Below, in pieces: positions 17,301 through 25,800 of a stretch of 48,775 bases of DNA. The first letter of the stretch is position 1, and every line of letters begins with the position of its first letter. The notes beneath the pieces were generated by a model. The model had not been told where the DNA came from. It was given only the letters and a program-made list of their open reading frames with translations, and searched no databases. A program made the translations under genes and the position numbers. This DNA comes from Prochlorothrix hollandica PCC 9006 = CALU 1027 (lineage in GTDB: Bacteria; Cyanobacteriota; Cyanobacteriia; Prochlorotrichales; Prochlorotrichaceae): NCBI RefSeq assembly GCF_000332315.1, contig NZ_KB235933.1:1197487-1246261 (forward strand), read 5' to 3'.

Positions 17301-18881
17301 GTGGGCTAACACCGTTGCTTGTTGCACCAGTGCCCCATAGGTCAGGGTTATATCGCCATAGATCACAGCGATGGCCTGGGGCGATCGTTGGCTTTGGGCC
17401 ACAATCAAGTCAGAAACACAACAGGGGGGATACTCTCTAGCCGTTTGGTTCCAGTGGACGAATTGTTGCTGCTGCTGGGGCGGCAACAGGGGCAGTTGGC
17501 TGAGGTTCTGATCTGGATCCCGGAGAATACCCCCAATCCACACCTGAAAGGAGTCAATAAAAGCCGCGATCGTGGCCCCATCATAAAGGTCGGTATTGTA
17601 CTCTAGGGTGCCCTGGAGTCCCTGGCTGTCCGCCTCCATCAGCAGGGTTAAATCAAACAGCGCTGATCCTTTTTCCAAGGGCCAGGGATCCACCGTGACA
17701 TCGGGCAGAATCAAATCTCCTTGGGGTACATTTAGAAACGTAAAAAAGACCTGGTACCAAGGGTTATAGCTGCTGTTGCGGGGGACAGAGAGATGGGAAA
17801 GGAGCGCTTCTAGGGGTAAATCACCCTGTTGGAAAACCTGGAGGCATTCATGGCGCATCTGGGCCAGAAAATCCCGAAACGTTTGGGGTCGATCGCAGCG
17901 GGAACGCAACACCACAACACCCATCACACAGCCGACGAGGGATTCCGTTGCGGTGGTTTGCCGGTTAGCCATGGGGGACCCCACCACCAAGTCCGGTTGG
18001 TGACTGTAGCGGTGTAACAGGCCCATAAATGCCGCCAACAACACCATGTAGAGGGTGCAGCCCGACTCTTGGGCTAGGGTCTGGAGGCGGTGATGGGTGG
18101 GGCGATCGAGGTGGAAGGACTGAATACGCCCCTGGAACTGTTGCACCGGGGTCCGGGGGCGATCGCTGGGCAGTTCCAACAAGGGTGGAGCATCCTCTAA
18201 CTGCTGTAGCCAAAAGGCTAGTTGCTGTGGATTTAAGGGTTGCTGACGTTGCCAGCGGGAAAAATTAGCATAATCTAGGGTCAAGGGTTCTGGATCCCAC
18301 TTTTCCCCCCGTATTTGGCAGCTATAGGCTGCTGACAGTTCCCGCCGCACAATCCCCAGGGACCAGCCATCCGCCACAATATGATGCAGGGTCAGCAGAA
18401 AAATTCCCCTCGGTTCCCCCCCTGGCTGTTCCCGCCCTGGCTGTTCCCGCCCCGCCTCTAGGGGTTGCGATAGCTCTAGAAAAAAGGCCCGAATCGGAGG
18501 AGTTTGCTCCAGATCAAAGGGACGGCGGGCTTCCGCTTCCACCAACCCTTGAGCTTGGCTGATGGGATCTGTGGAGGGTAGGGTTTGGCGGCTGAAGGGA
18601 ATCGTAAACTGGGGCAGAATACGCTGCACCGGCAACCCCACCACCAGGGGAAAGAAGGTGCGGAGGCTACTGTGGCGATCGCTGATCTGCTGTAAAGCCG
18701 TGGCCAATGCCTCCAGATCCCAGGCTCCCCGCAACTGAACCGCAACGGTGAGGTGATAGACGGGACTCAATAAGGCTCGCTGATGTAGTAACCAAATTCG
18801 CTCTTGGGAGACCGAGAGGGGATAGTCTACGGGCAAGGCGGGGGTTACAGGGACAGGGGAGGGAATGGGATCCGTGGCCAT
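14325..18881 (-). CDS. Single-module nonribosomal peptide synthetase (C-A-PCP-TE)
   Basis: A 1518-residue NRPS. Condensation domain (~20-450) with HHIVADG at 166-172; adenylation domain (~470-1120) with YTSGSTGQPKG, NVYGPTETT, YDTGDRGRW and NGKVDRRSLP; carrier domain with LGGHSLLAMEL near 1190; C-terminal thioesterase-like domain (~1240-1518). The adenylation pocket read by alignment to GrsA is D-I-L-Q-L-G-V-I-W, close to a code I recall for glycine. The thioesterase nucleophile elbow reads AAYCGDTY, with Cys where most have Ser. Residues ~607-715 are a low-complexity insertion of short repeats (LNLDT, ASSGVTG, EPSIELSI) just before the ATP-binding motif. A leading condensation domain implies an upstream acyl or peptidyl donor; only a carrier-domain remnant is found nearby. 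Product unknown. Confidence 0.9.
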   Translation of the reverse strand: MATDPIPSPVPVTPALPVDYPLSVSQERIWLLHQRALLSPVYHLTVAVQLRGAWDLEALATALQQISDRHSSLRTFFPLVVGLPVQRILPQFTIPFSRQTLPSTDPISQAQGLVEAEARRPFDLEQTPPIRAFFLELSQPLEAGREQPGREQPGGEPRGIFLLTLHHIVADGWSLGIVRRELSAAYSCQIRGEKWDPEPLTLDYANFSRWQRQQPLNPQQLAFWLQQLEDAPPLLELPSDRPRTPVQQFQGRIQSFHLDRPTHHRLQTLAQESGCTLYMVLLAAFMGLLHRYSHQPDLVVGSPMANRQTTATESLVGCVMGVVVLRSRCDRPQTFRDFLAQMRHECLQVFQQGDLPLEALLSHLSVPRNSSYNPWYQVFFTFLNVPQGDLILPDVTVDPWPLEKGSALFDLTLLMEADSQGLQGTLEYNTDLYDGATIAAFIDSFQVWIGGILRDPDQNLSQLPLLPPQQQQQFVHWNQTAREYPPCCVSDLIVAQSQRSPQAIAVIYGDITLTYGALVQQATVLAHQLRQRGVVPGDRVGLGLGRSQRLGVAVLGVLLTGSAYVPLDPSYPPDRLYYMAQDSQIKLLVTETTLMDGELSPFRGWDLAYLNLDILNLDTLNLDTLNLDTLNLDTLNLDTLNQTATSDGASSGVTGASSGVTGASSGVTDASLGVSSAVEPSIELSIEPSIELSIEPSVELSIEPSVEPSLTPQGVDHLRDGLWTENGLLTDQDSPNPTNPPLDLRLPPLPAVSPGDLAYVIYTSGSTGQPKGVSIEHGSLVNLLWAMQHHLQLTAADRWLALTTLSFDIAALELLLPLSLGAQVVIAPQAAQRDGFLLADLIQQCGATVLQATPTTWQLLRLAGWAGQPGLQGLSGGEALSQPLAAYLLAAVDAEGAGGKVWNVYGPTETTIWSLIQPVTPEILALHPPGASVRLGKPLANNQVYILDDQGQPCPVGVPGGIYIGGHGLARGYWQRPELTAERFIEKSWPESSESPELPESPELKSIYQQNSVRLYDTGDRGRWHRDGTVEFLGRRDQQVKLRGHRLELGEVERTLERHPQLQGAVVRLWQPAGGSPTLVAYGVPQDPAHGPSSSDLRLFLQNSLPPYMVPSQFVLLSAFPRTANGKVDRRSLPDPSAVGLPAVGLPAVGQASGSQPNPPAALTPTEQRLGDLWRRFLTVEDLESGSNFLELGGHSLLAMELTVAIAAAFPPPQYHPLRLGDFFQSPTLGQLAQILDQDSAAIAVPVPLTPLHQGTRPLPLFVVNALAHFRGLVSHLDPQQTVYGLSIFSLPLAQLPENTAIPLTTFARLLLEQVRGVQPQGPYALAAYCGDTYVIYEMAQQLRQQGEQVVFLGFIDTLWQPNPKDFGLRANGRMIRRYGWDYVVYKFQQQKLEKGQGIRQWLTQKFSRTGSPQQTALVLEVEQAELVAQVQGNSLARDRHLYEQFLAATLAYQPQPYGGSVTLFLSKEYQLKYNGLGQFIQGELTTIPLTSYHHNMFTMPHLQPFAQGFQACLDRLQ
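16745..17055. repeat. Expanded tandem repeats inside the NRPS adenylation domain
   Basis: Three in-frame arrays: a 15-bp unit (ATTTAAAGTATCAAG) around 16970-17050, a 21-bp unit (ACACCCGAACTAGCGCCAGTC) around 16870-16945, and ~24-bp units containing CTAGGCTCAATACTTAACTC around 16755-16850. All lengths keep the reading frame. Confidence 0.85.
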
Positions 18882-19102
18882 AGTAAGGGGGTGAAGGGCG
18901 GCAGACGGTTGATCAAACTGCGGGGAGGACGGTTGACCAAACTGCTACCGTGTACCCACCTATTGATCTAAACCTCGAAGTCCTGATCTTGATCCCCCGA
19001 TGCCCCCAATTCCGGGGAAAATGCAATCTTGTTCCCCACCGGATCGGGGTTAGGGGTGGGTTTAATCTGGGGATCGCAGCAGAGGATTAGCAATACTTCG
19101 AG

Positions 19103-19398
19103 TTATGGGTACACGGTAGGATCAGACCGGGGAGCGAACTGGGGAGCGAACTGGGGAGCGAACTGGGGAGCGAACTGGAGACCAGAGGGTAAGGCGTTCA
19201 GGAACGGGACGATCGTAGCCGCCACTGCTTCAAGGCTTTGTCTTTCCCAAAAAATTCGATGCCCCCATCCAGGTTGAGGCGATCGCGAAGCCGTGACACC
19301 CATTGTAGAGCCTGAAGTTGTAGAGCCTGAAGTTGTAGAGCCTGAAGTTGTAGAGCCTGAAGAGAGTCCCCCCCAAGTTCCCAAAAAGGAGGCTCCAC
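19103..19398 (-). pseudogene. NRPS/PKS carrier-domain remnant
   Basis: On the minus strand the sequence reads FWELGGDSLQALQ, the phosphopantetheine-attachment motif of a peptidyl carrier domain, then RLRDRLNLDGGIEFFGKD. A 15-bp repeat encoding LQALQ is expanded fourfold right after the active serine (19305-19364). The frame is broken, and a second 12-13-bp repeat (GGGAGCGAACTG, four copies, 19130-19182) follows. It lies upstream of the NRPS in the same orientation, so it is probably what remains of the preceding module. Confidence 0.7.
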
Positions 19399-19463
19399 AT
19401 TAAGGCCGAAGCCTAAAATGTCTTAACTCAAGCCCCCTAAGGTTTACCCTAGGAATGTGCGGG

Positions 19464-19865
19464 GTAATTATTCAGGGGGTCACGGGAGAATGAGGGTTTC
19501 AGGCTTCAGAAAACAGACCTGAGGCGATTGGAGAGGGTCTATTTAACCTTGGCAGATTCCCCAATTTTGGTAGGGGCAATCCCCCGTGGTTGCCCTGGCT
19601 GTGGGTCGCCAAGAGGGTCGGCACGGGGGCACGACCCCTACCCGAGGTCGAGGTTTCCCGATTTTAGTAGGGGCAATCCCCCCGTGGTTGCCCTGGCTGT
19701 GGGTCGCCAAGAGGGTCGGCACGGGGGCACGACCCCTACCCGAGGTCGAGGTTTCCCGATTTTAGTAGGGGCAATCCCCCCGTGGTTGCCCCGGCTTTGA
19801 GACGGTCCTGACCCTCGAACTGAGGGCTGAAAGCCTACTAACTTCGTCCCCCCCTGAATAGTTAC
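19464..19865. mobile_element. 402-bp miniature derivative of the IS66-like element
   Basis: Ends GTAATTATTCAGGGGG and CCCCTGAATAGTTAC match the termini of the IS in hoxH, and the first ~50 bp are also related (GGGTTTCAGGCT). It is flanked by the 9-bp duplication ATGTGCGGG (19455-19463 and 19866-19874). There is no transposase. The interior has a palindromic repeat (GTAGGGGCAATCCCCC ... CGACCCCTACC) amplified as a ~97-bp unit about 2.3 times. Confidence 0.88.
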
Positions 19866-20228
19866 ATGTGCGGGGGAGGTTGTGCCCTGGGTTAGGCATC
19901 CCCCCGTACCGGGCCAGCACCGCTGTTGCTCATCGTGATCTAACATGAAACGAGGGTCAACTCAGGCGGCCCTCCTGAGTTTAAGCGAGAGGCTATGGAC
20001 ATGGGAATACTAGGGTTCAGAGCACCCTGGGGTGGGGGACAACTTCCCGGAACTCCACCGCCATCCGTGGTTAATGTAAGCATCCGTTGACGCTGTTGAT
20101 CTGTTGCTGTTGATCTGTTGCTATTGATCTGTTGTGGTTCCCTAGGCTACTGCAACCTGTGACATTGTTACCCTAATGTCACTGTCCCGGCTTAAGTTGA
20201 TACCCCTCTTATTCTCAATAAAATTTCA
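19866..20228. other. Spacer upstream of the adenylate cyclase gene
   Basis: No gene seen. It holds a perfect 8-bp-stem hairpin AACTCAGG/CCTGAGTT (19959-19981) and a repeated GTTGATCTGTTGCT unit (about 20094-20137). The promoter of the cyclase presumably lies here, but no clear boxes stand out. Confidence 0.4.
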
Positions 20229-22238
20229 ATGGCTTTCACCCTACGCCGTTTCTTACCTAGGCTACCCCTCCAAACCGTTCTCGTGATTCCCTTTGCCATT
20301 CAGGTCATAGCGGTGTCGGGGGTGGTGGGGTTCTTTTCATTTAAAAATGGGGAAAGGGCCATTGAAAACCTAGCGACCCAGTTATTGGATGAAGTGGGAG
20401 ATCACATCACCGATCGCATTGCAGGATTTCTCCTCGATGCCACGGAGCTAGTCGATCAAAACCAGGATATTTTAGCGTCTAACCTCCTAGCCGTTGATAA
20501 TTTACAGGCTTGGTCTTCTTACCTGTGGTACAAGGGGCAGGGCTATGATTTCGTGAGCAATTTAGTGGTGGCCAATCCCCAAGGCCAATTAATTGGATCC
20601 GGTACCTTGGTCAATCGGGAGGGCACCCTAACCCAAGTCATCGGTTTTAGCAGCGTTGAAAGCAATTACAACATTGAAGCTCACACCAGCCTCGATCGTG
20701 CCCTAGCTAGAACCAAGCCGGATTTAGTGGCCCCATCCACCGATCCCCGTCTCCGGCCCTTTTATCAAGTGGGCATCAACAGCACCAGTCCTCGCTGGAC
20801 CGCCATTCACCCAGGATTTGATGCGGCCCAAAGTCCCAACTGGGTTTTAGCCTTAACCCAACCCCTCTTTGGCAACAACTCCCCTGACCCGATCGCCGTC
20901 AGTGCCATTTTCCTGCGGCTGTCCCACATCAGTACCTTTCTCCAGTCTTTGGAGATTGGTAAGTCTGGCCAAGTCTTGATTGTGGAGCAGTCTGGAGAGC
21001 TGGTGGCCAGTTCCCTGGACGAAGATCTGTTTACCCGAACCGGTGGCTCGACGGACGGATCCCCAAACGGATCCCCAAACGGATCTATGGAACGCATCAC
21101 CGCCCAACAAAGCCAAGATGCCATTACCCAGGCGATCGCCCCCATCCTCGCCAGTCAACCCCATAACCAAGTCCAAAATTTGCAGGTGGACTTGAACCAG
21201 CAGCCCTATTACCTGCGGTTGATCCCCTTCCAAGATCCCAAGGGGTTGGATTGGTTAATTGTGATTGCGGTGCCAGAATCTGACTTTATGGCGGAAATTC
21301 ACCGCAATACCCGCATAACCTGGGCCGTCTCCCTAGTGGCCTTGGGGGGGACGATCGCCCTGGGCATGGTCAGCGCCCGCTGGATCACCCGGCCCATCCA
21401 GCGGGTTAGCAACGCCGCCCAGGAGATTGCCCTGGGCCACCTCGATCGCCGTGTTAACAGCAGCGGCATTGAGGAACTGAAGGTATTAGGGGGAGCCTTT
21501 AACCAAATGGCTCAGCAGTTACAACAGTCCTTCCATGCCTTAGAAGAAGCCAATTTGAATCTGGAAGTCACCGTTAAGCAGCGCACAGCCCAATTGGAAC
21601 TTGAAAAGGAAAAGTCTGAGAGACTACTGCTCAATATCCTGCCGGATGTGATTGCCCAACAACTCAAACAAGGGTCTGTCTTAATTGCTAATTATTCTGA
21701 AGAGGTCAGTATTTTATTTGCCGATATTGTTGGCTTCACCCTGCTAGCCTCTCAGATTTCCCCCATAGACTTAGTGAAACTTCTAAACCATATTTTTTCT
21801 ACCTTTGACGAGCTGGCTGAAACCTTTAAGCTGGAAAAAATAAAAACCATTGGCGATGCCTATATGGTGGTGGCAGGATTGCCTGTATCTCGATCGGATC
21901 ATGCAGAGGCTGTCGCTAATATGGCCTTGGCTATGCAAGATTGCATGGATGATTTGACCGTGAAGCTGGGTTATAAATTACAGTTGCGCATTGGTATCAA
22001 CACCGGTGTCGTGGTGGCGGGGGTGATTGGCATTAAAAAATTTAACTACGATCTGTGGGGCGATGCCGTTAATGTGGCTTCGCGTATGGAATCCTCTGGG
22101 GAACCGGCACGGATTCAAGTCACCCAAGACACCTACGATCGCATCCACCCCCTCTATCACTTGGAATCACGGGGTCCGATTATGATCAAAGGAAAAGGAA
22201 CCATGGAAACCTATTGGTTGCTGGGCAAAAAAGGGTAG
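20229..22238 (+). CDS. Membrane-bound class III adenylate cyclase (CyaG-like)
   Basis: A 669-residue receptor-type cyclase that should make cAMP. Order: membrane helix (~17-37), extracytoplasmic sensor (~38-355, Cache-like by position), second helix (~363-383), HAMP (~383-440), coiled-coil linker (440-475) and catalytic domain (~490-665). Metal-binding Asp499 (FADIVGFT) and Asp543 (IGDAYMVV) are present, as are Lys539 and Asp608 (YDLWGDAVNVASR), the pair that selects adenine, plus Asn615 and Arg619. All catalytic residues come from one chain, so a homodimer is expected. The layout resembles cyanobacterial CyaG. A short Gly-Ser-Pro-Asn repeat at ~273-286 lies in the sensor. It stands alone. 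Confidence 0.9.
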   Translation: MAFTLRRFLPRLPLQTVLVIPFAIQVIAVSGVVGFFSFKNGERAIENLATQLLDEVGDHITDRIAGFLLDATELVDQNQDILASNLLAVDNLQAWSSYLWYKGQGYDFVSNLVVANPQGQLIGSGTLVNREGTLTQVIGFSSVESNYNIEAHTSLDRALARTKPDLVAPSTDPRLRPFYQVGINSTSPRWTAIHPGFDAAQSPNWVLALTQPLFGNNSPDPIAVSAIFLRLSHISTFLQSLEIGKSGQVLIVEQSGELVASSLDEDLFTRTGGSTDGSPNGSPNGSMERITAQQSQDAITQAIAPILASQPHNQVQNLQVDLNQQPYYLRLIPFQDPKGLDWLIVIAVPESDFMAEIHRNTRITWAVSLVALGGTIALGMVSARWITRPIQRVSNAAQEIALGHLDRRVNSSGIEELKVLGGAFNQMAQQLQQSFHALEEANLNLEVTVKQRTAQLELEKEKSERLLLNILPDVIAQQLKQGSVLIANYSEEVSILFADIVGFTLLASQISPIDLVKLLNHIFSTFDELAETFKLEKIKTIGDAYMVVAGLPVSRSDHAEAVANMALAMQDCMDDLTVKLGYKLQLRIGINTGVVVAGVIGIKKFNYDLWGDAVNVASRMESSGEPARIQVTQDTYDRIHPLYHLESRGPIMIKGKGTMETYWLLGKKG

Positions 22239-22247
22239 CATCGTAGG

Positions 22248-22310
22248 GCCGAAGCATGGGCGGCAAAACTTGGGGCGATCACCCAGAGAATCCCTGCGCC
22301 CATGCTTCGC
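22248..22310. terminator. Long inverted repeat after the cyclase gene
   Basis: Arms GAAGCATGGGCG and CGCCCATGCTTC pair perfectly over 12 bp around a ~35-base loop, ten bases after the cyclase stop. No T-run follows, so terminator function is uncertain. Confidence 0.4.
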
Positions 22311-22762
22311 TCGTACCCAAAATGGGGGCATTGACCTCCCCTGATTTCAATCCGATCCTGCCCCCCCAATGACGAGATGCGCCCAAGCTGCCCAGGGTTC
22401 CAGGGTCCTATGTTGCGAGATTGCCACAAAGTCAGAACTCCATCAGAATAATAAGAACTTGATCAAAAACTTCCTTAAATCCGAGACTTTTCTTAAGAAG
22501 CCATCAATTTCTGAGTAACTTAGTAGACAATCTCAAAGCTGAGTCTTTGGAGACCGGCTCCCCCTCCTCACCACCCTTAGCCTCATCTGGGATCCCCACG
22601 GGTCAATTGTTCGCCGCCAGGGAACATCCTCACCGTTGCCGATCGATCGCCATCACTATACCCCGAAGCTCCTGGGGCAGCAGGACTCAGCTCTGCTATC
22701 CTTTCCTCTTCGGTCTAGTCTATGGCTCTATCCGTCAACCCAGGTAAAACCCAGGATTTGAT

Positions 22763-22779
22763 GAATTACGGCGTAATTC
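22763..22779. promoter_or_regulatory. Palindrome GAATTACG-G-CGTAATTC upstream of gltB
   Basis: A perfect 8-bp inverted repeat around a single central base, about 80 bp before the gltB ATG. Size and position fit a dimeric-regulator operator. I cannot name the regulator. Confidence 0.4.
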
Positions 22780-22859
22780 TCAGATGAGTCTATGGAATTT
22801 CCCTGAAGGGGTGAGGATGGACTGACCAGCGTTTGGGTTGTCACACCATTGCCATCCGT

Positions 22860-25800
22860 ATGAAACAGCATGATTTCTTGCCCCCCAAACAGGGCTTATA
22901 TGATCCGCAATTTGAGCATGATGCCTGTGGCGTTGGGTTCGTTGTCCACATGAAGGGCGCGAAATCCCATAGCATCGTGGAAGACGCACTGACGATTCTC
23001 GTCAACTTGGATCATCGGGGGGCTGTGGGCGCTGATCCCGACTCAGGTGATGGAGCCGGACTGCTCATTCAGATTCCCCACCTCTTTTTACAAAAGGTGA
23101 CGGCAGACTTAGGATTTACCTTGCCAGGGGCAGGGGACTATGGGGTGGGCATTGCCTACATGTCCCCCGATGGGGCAGTACGGCAGCAAACCCGCCAAGG
23201 CTTTGAGGCAGTGGCCGCAGAGGTGGGCTTGACGGTGCTAGGCTGGCGGGATGTGCCCGTGGACAACAGCAGCCTAGGACCCACGGCCCAAAACAGTGAA
23301 CCCTTTATGCAGCAGGTGTTCCTCCAGCGCCCTGAAGGATCGGACACCTTGGCCTTCGAGCGCAAGCTCTATGTGGTGCGCAAAATGGCCTTTGCCGCCC
23401 TCAAGAAATCTCAAAATGATCCCTACTGGTACCTCACCAGCCTCTCTAGCCGCACCCTGGTCTACAAGGGAATGCTCACCCCCCATCAGGTGGGAGCCTA
23501 TTTCTTGGACTTACAGGATCCGGATCTGGATAGTGCCCTCGGCTTAGTCCATTCCCGCTTCAGCACCAATACCTTCCCCAGTTGGCAGCGATCGCACCCC
23601 TACCGCTACATTGCCCACAACGGCGAAATCAACACCCTCCGGGGCAACATCAACTGGATGCACGCCCGCCAGTCCCTGTTTGCCTCGGATTTATTTGGCC
23701 AGGATCTGGCCAAGATTCCCCGCATTATCAACACCGATGGCAGTGACTCCCTGATTTTTGACAATGCCCTAGAACTGCTGGTGTTGTCGGGCCGATCTTT
23801 GCCCCATGCCATGATGATGATGGTGCCCGAACCCTGGGCCGCCCATGAGTCCATGAGTCCAGAGCGAAAGGCCTTCTATCGCTACCATGCCTGTTTGATG
23901 GAGCCGTGGGATGGTCCGGCCTCCATCGCCTTCACCGATGGCACCATGATGGGGGCACTGTTGGATCGCAACGGTTTGCGGCCCTCCCGCTACTATGTGA
24001 CCCAGGACGATCGGGTGATTATGGCCTCAGAAGCCGGGGTCTTACCCGTTGCCCCAGAGGATGTGGTGCATAAGGGTCGCCTGGAGCCGGGGCGGATGTT
24101 CCTGGTGAACATGGACGAAGGGCGCATTGTGGCCGACGAAGAAATTAAGCAACGCATTGCCACGGAGCAGCCCTACCAAGACTGGTTAGATCAATATCTA
24201 GTGTCCCTGGATCAGCTTCCCGATGCCGTCAGCGCTGACCTGGGGGCATCCCCCTCGGTTCCAGAGCTACCCCTGGTGCAACGGCAAAGTGCCTTTGGCT
24301 ACACCTTCGAGGAAGTGCGGCTACTGCTGACTCCCATGGCCCAAACCGGGGTGGAGGCGGTGGGATCCATGGGTACGGATACGCCTTTGGCGGTGTTGTC
24401 CGATCGCCCCAAACTGCTCTATGACTATTTCCAGCAGCTCTTCGCCCAGGTCACCAACCCCCCCATCGACTCGATCCGGGAAGCCATCATTACGTCCCCC
24501 ATCACCACCATCGGCTCGGAGCGCAATCTCCTCCAGCCCGAACCGGAAAGCTGTCACCTCATTGAATTATCCAGCCCGATCCTCAGCAATGGGGAATTGG
24601 CTAAGCTCAAAACCTTAGATGCCCAAGGCTTCAAGGCCGAGACCTTGGAAATTTTGTTTGAGGCTAAAGCCGGGGTGACGGGGTTGGAAGCGACCCTGGA
24701 AACCCTGTTTGCCCAAGCGGATGCCGCCATTGAAGCGGGGGTTAATTTGCTGATTTTGAGCGATCGCGGGGTGACCGCCGATCGGGCCGCGATCCCGGCA
24801 CTGCTGGCGGTGTCTGGCCTGCACCACCACCTGATCCGCAACGGTAAGCGCACCCGGGTTGGCCTGGTGCTGGAGTCGGGGGAACCCCGGGAAGTGCATC
24901 ACTGTGCGGTGCTTCTGGGCTATGGCTGTAGCGCCATTAACCCCTACCTGGCCTTTGAAACCCTGGCAAGCCTGGTGGCTGAGGGTTCCGTCACCGGGGT
25001 GGATGTTCAAACCGCCTGCAAAAACTACATTAAGGCCGTCACCAAAGGGGTCATTAAAATTGGCTCCAAAATTGGTATTTCCACCCTCCAAAGTTACCGG
25101 GGCGCGCAAATTTTTGAGGCCATTGGTCTCAATCAAACGGTGATCGATCGCTACTTCACCTGGACCGCCAGCCGCATCCAAGGGGTAGATTTGGCGGTGA
25201 TTGTCCAAGAGTGTCTGCTGCGCCATCACCAGGGTTTCCCCGATCGGGAACTGCCCATGCACAACCTGGAGGTGGGGGGAGAATACCAATGGCGTAAGGA
25301 TGGGGAACGGCACCTGTTTAGCCCTGAGTCCATCCATGCCCTACAACAAGCCGTGCGCTTGGGCGATTACCAGCTTTACCAAGCCTATGCCCGCTTAATT
25401 AACGAACAGGATCAATCCCTGTTTACCCTGCGGGGCATGTTGCACTTCAAACCCCAGCAGCCCGTCCCCCTGGAGGAGGTGGAATCCGTTGAAGCCATCC
25501 TCCGGCGCTTCAAAACCGGAGCCATGAGCTATGGATCCATTTCCCAGGAAGCCCACGAAAGTCTGGCCATTGCCATGAATCGCATTGGCGGCAAGTCCAA
25601 CACCGGGGAAGGGGGCGAAGATCCCGATCGCTACACCTGGACCAATGACCAGGGTGATTCCAAAAATAGCGCCATTAAGCAGGTGGCTTCCGGGCGCTTC
25701 GGGGTCACCAGCCTCTACCTGTCCCAGGCCAAGGAACTGCAAATTAAAATGGCCCAGGGGGCAAAGCCAGGGGAAGGGGGCCAATTACCGGGCACCAAGG

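Larger units (their letters stand above)
22239..22859. other. gltB upstream region
   Basis: No gene found. It contains a 12-bp-stem hairpin just after the cyclase gene (22248-22310), an AT-richer stretch at 22440-22550 that may hold the gltB promoter, and a 17-bp palindrome at 22763-22779. I looked for NtcA sites (GTA-N8-TAC) and found only an imperfect match near 22513. Confidence 0.4.

Noticed and set aside
22510-22530. Possible NtcA site upstream of gltB
   Set aside because: GTA-N8-GAC instead of GTA-N8-TAC, and no properly spaced -10 box was identified.
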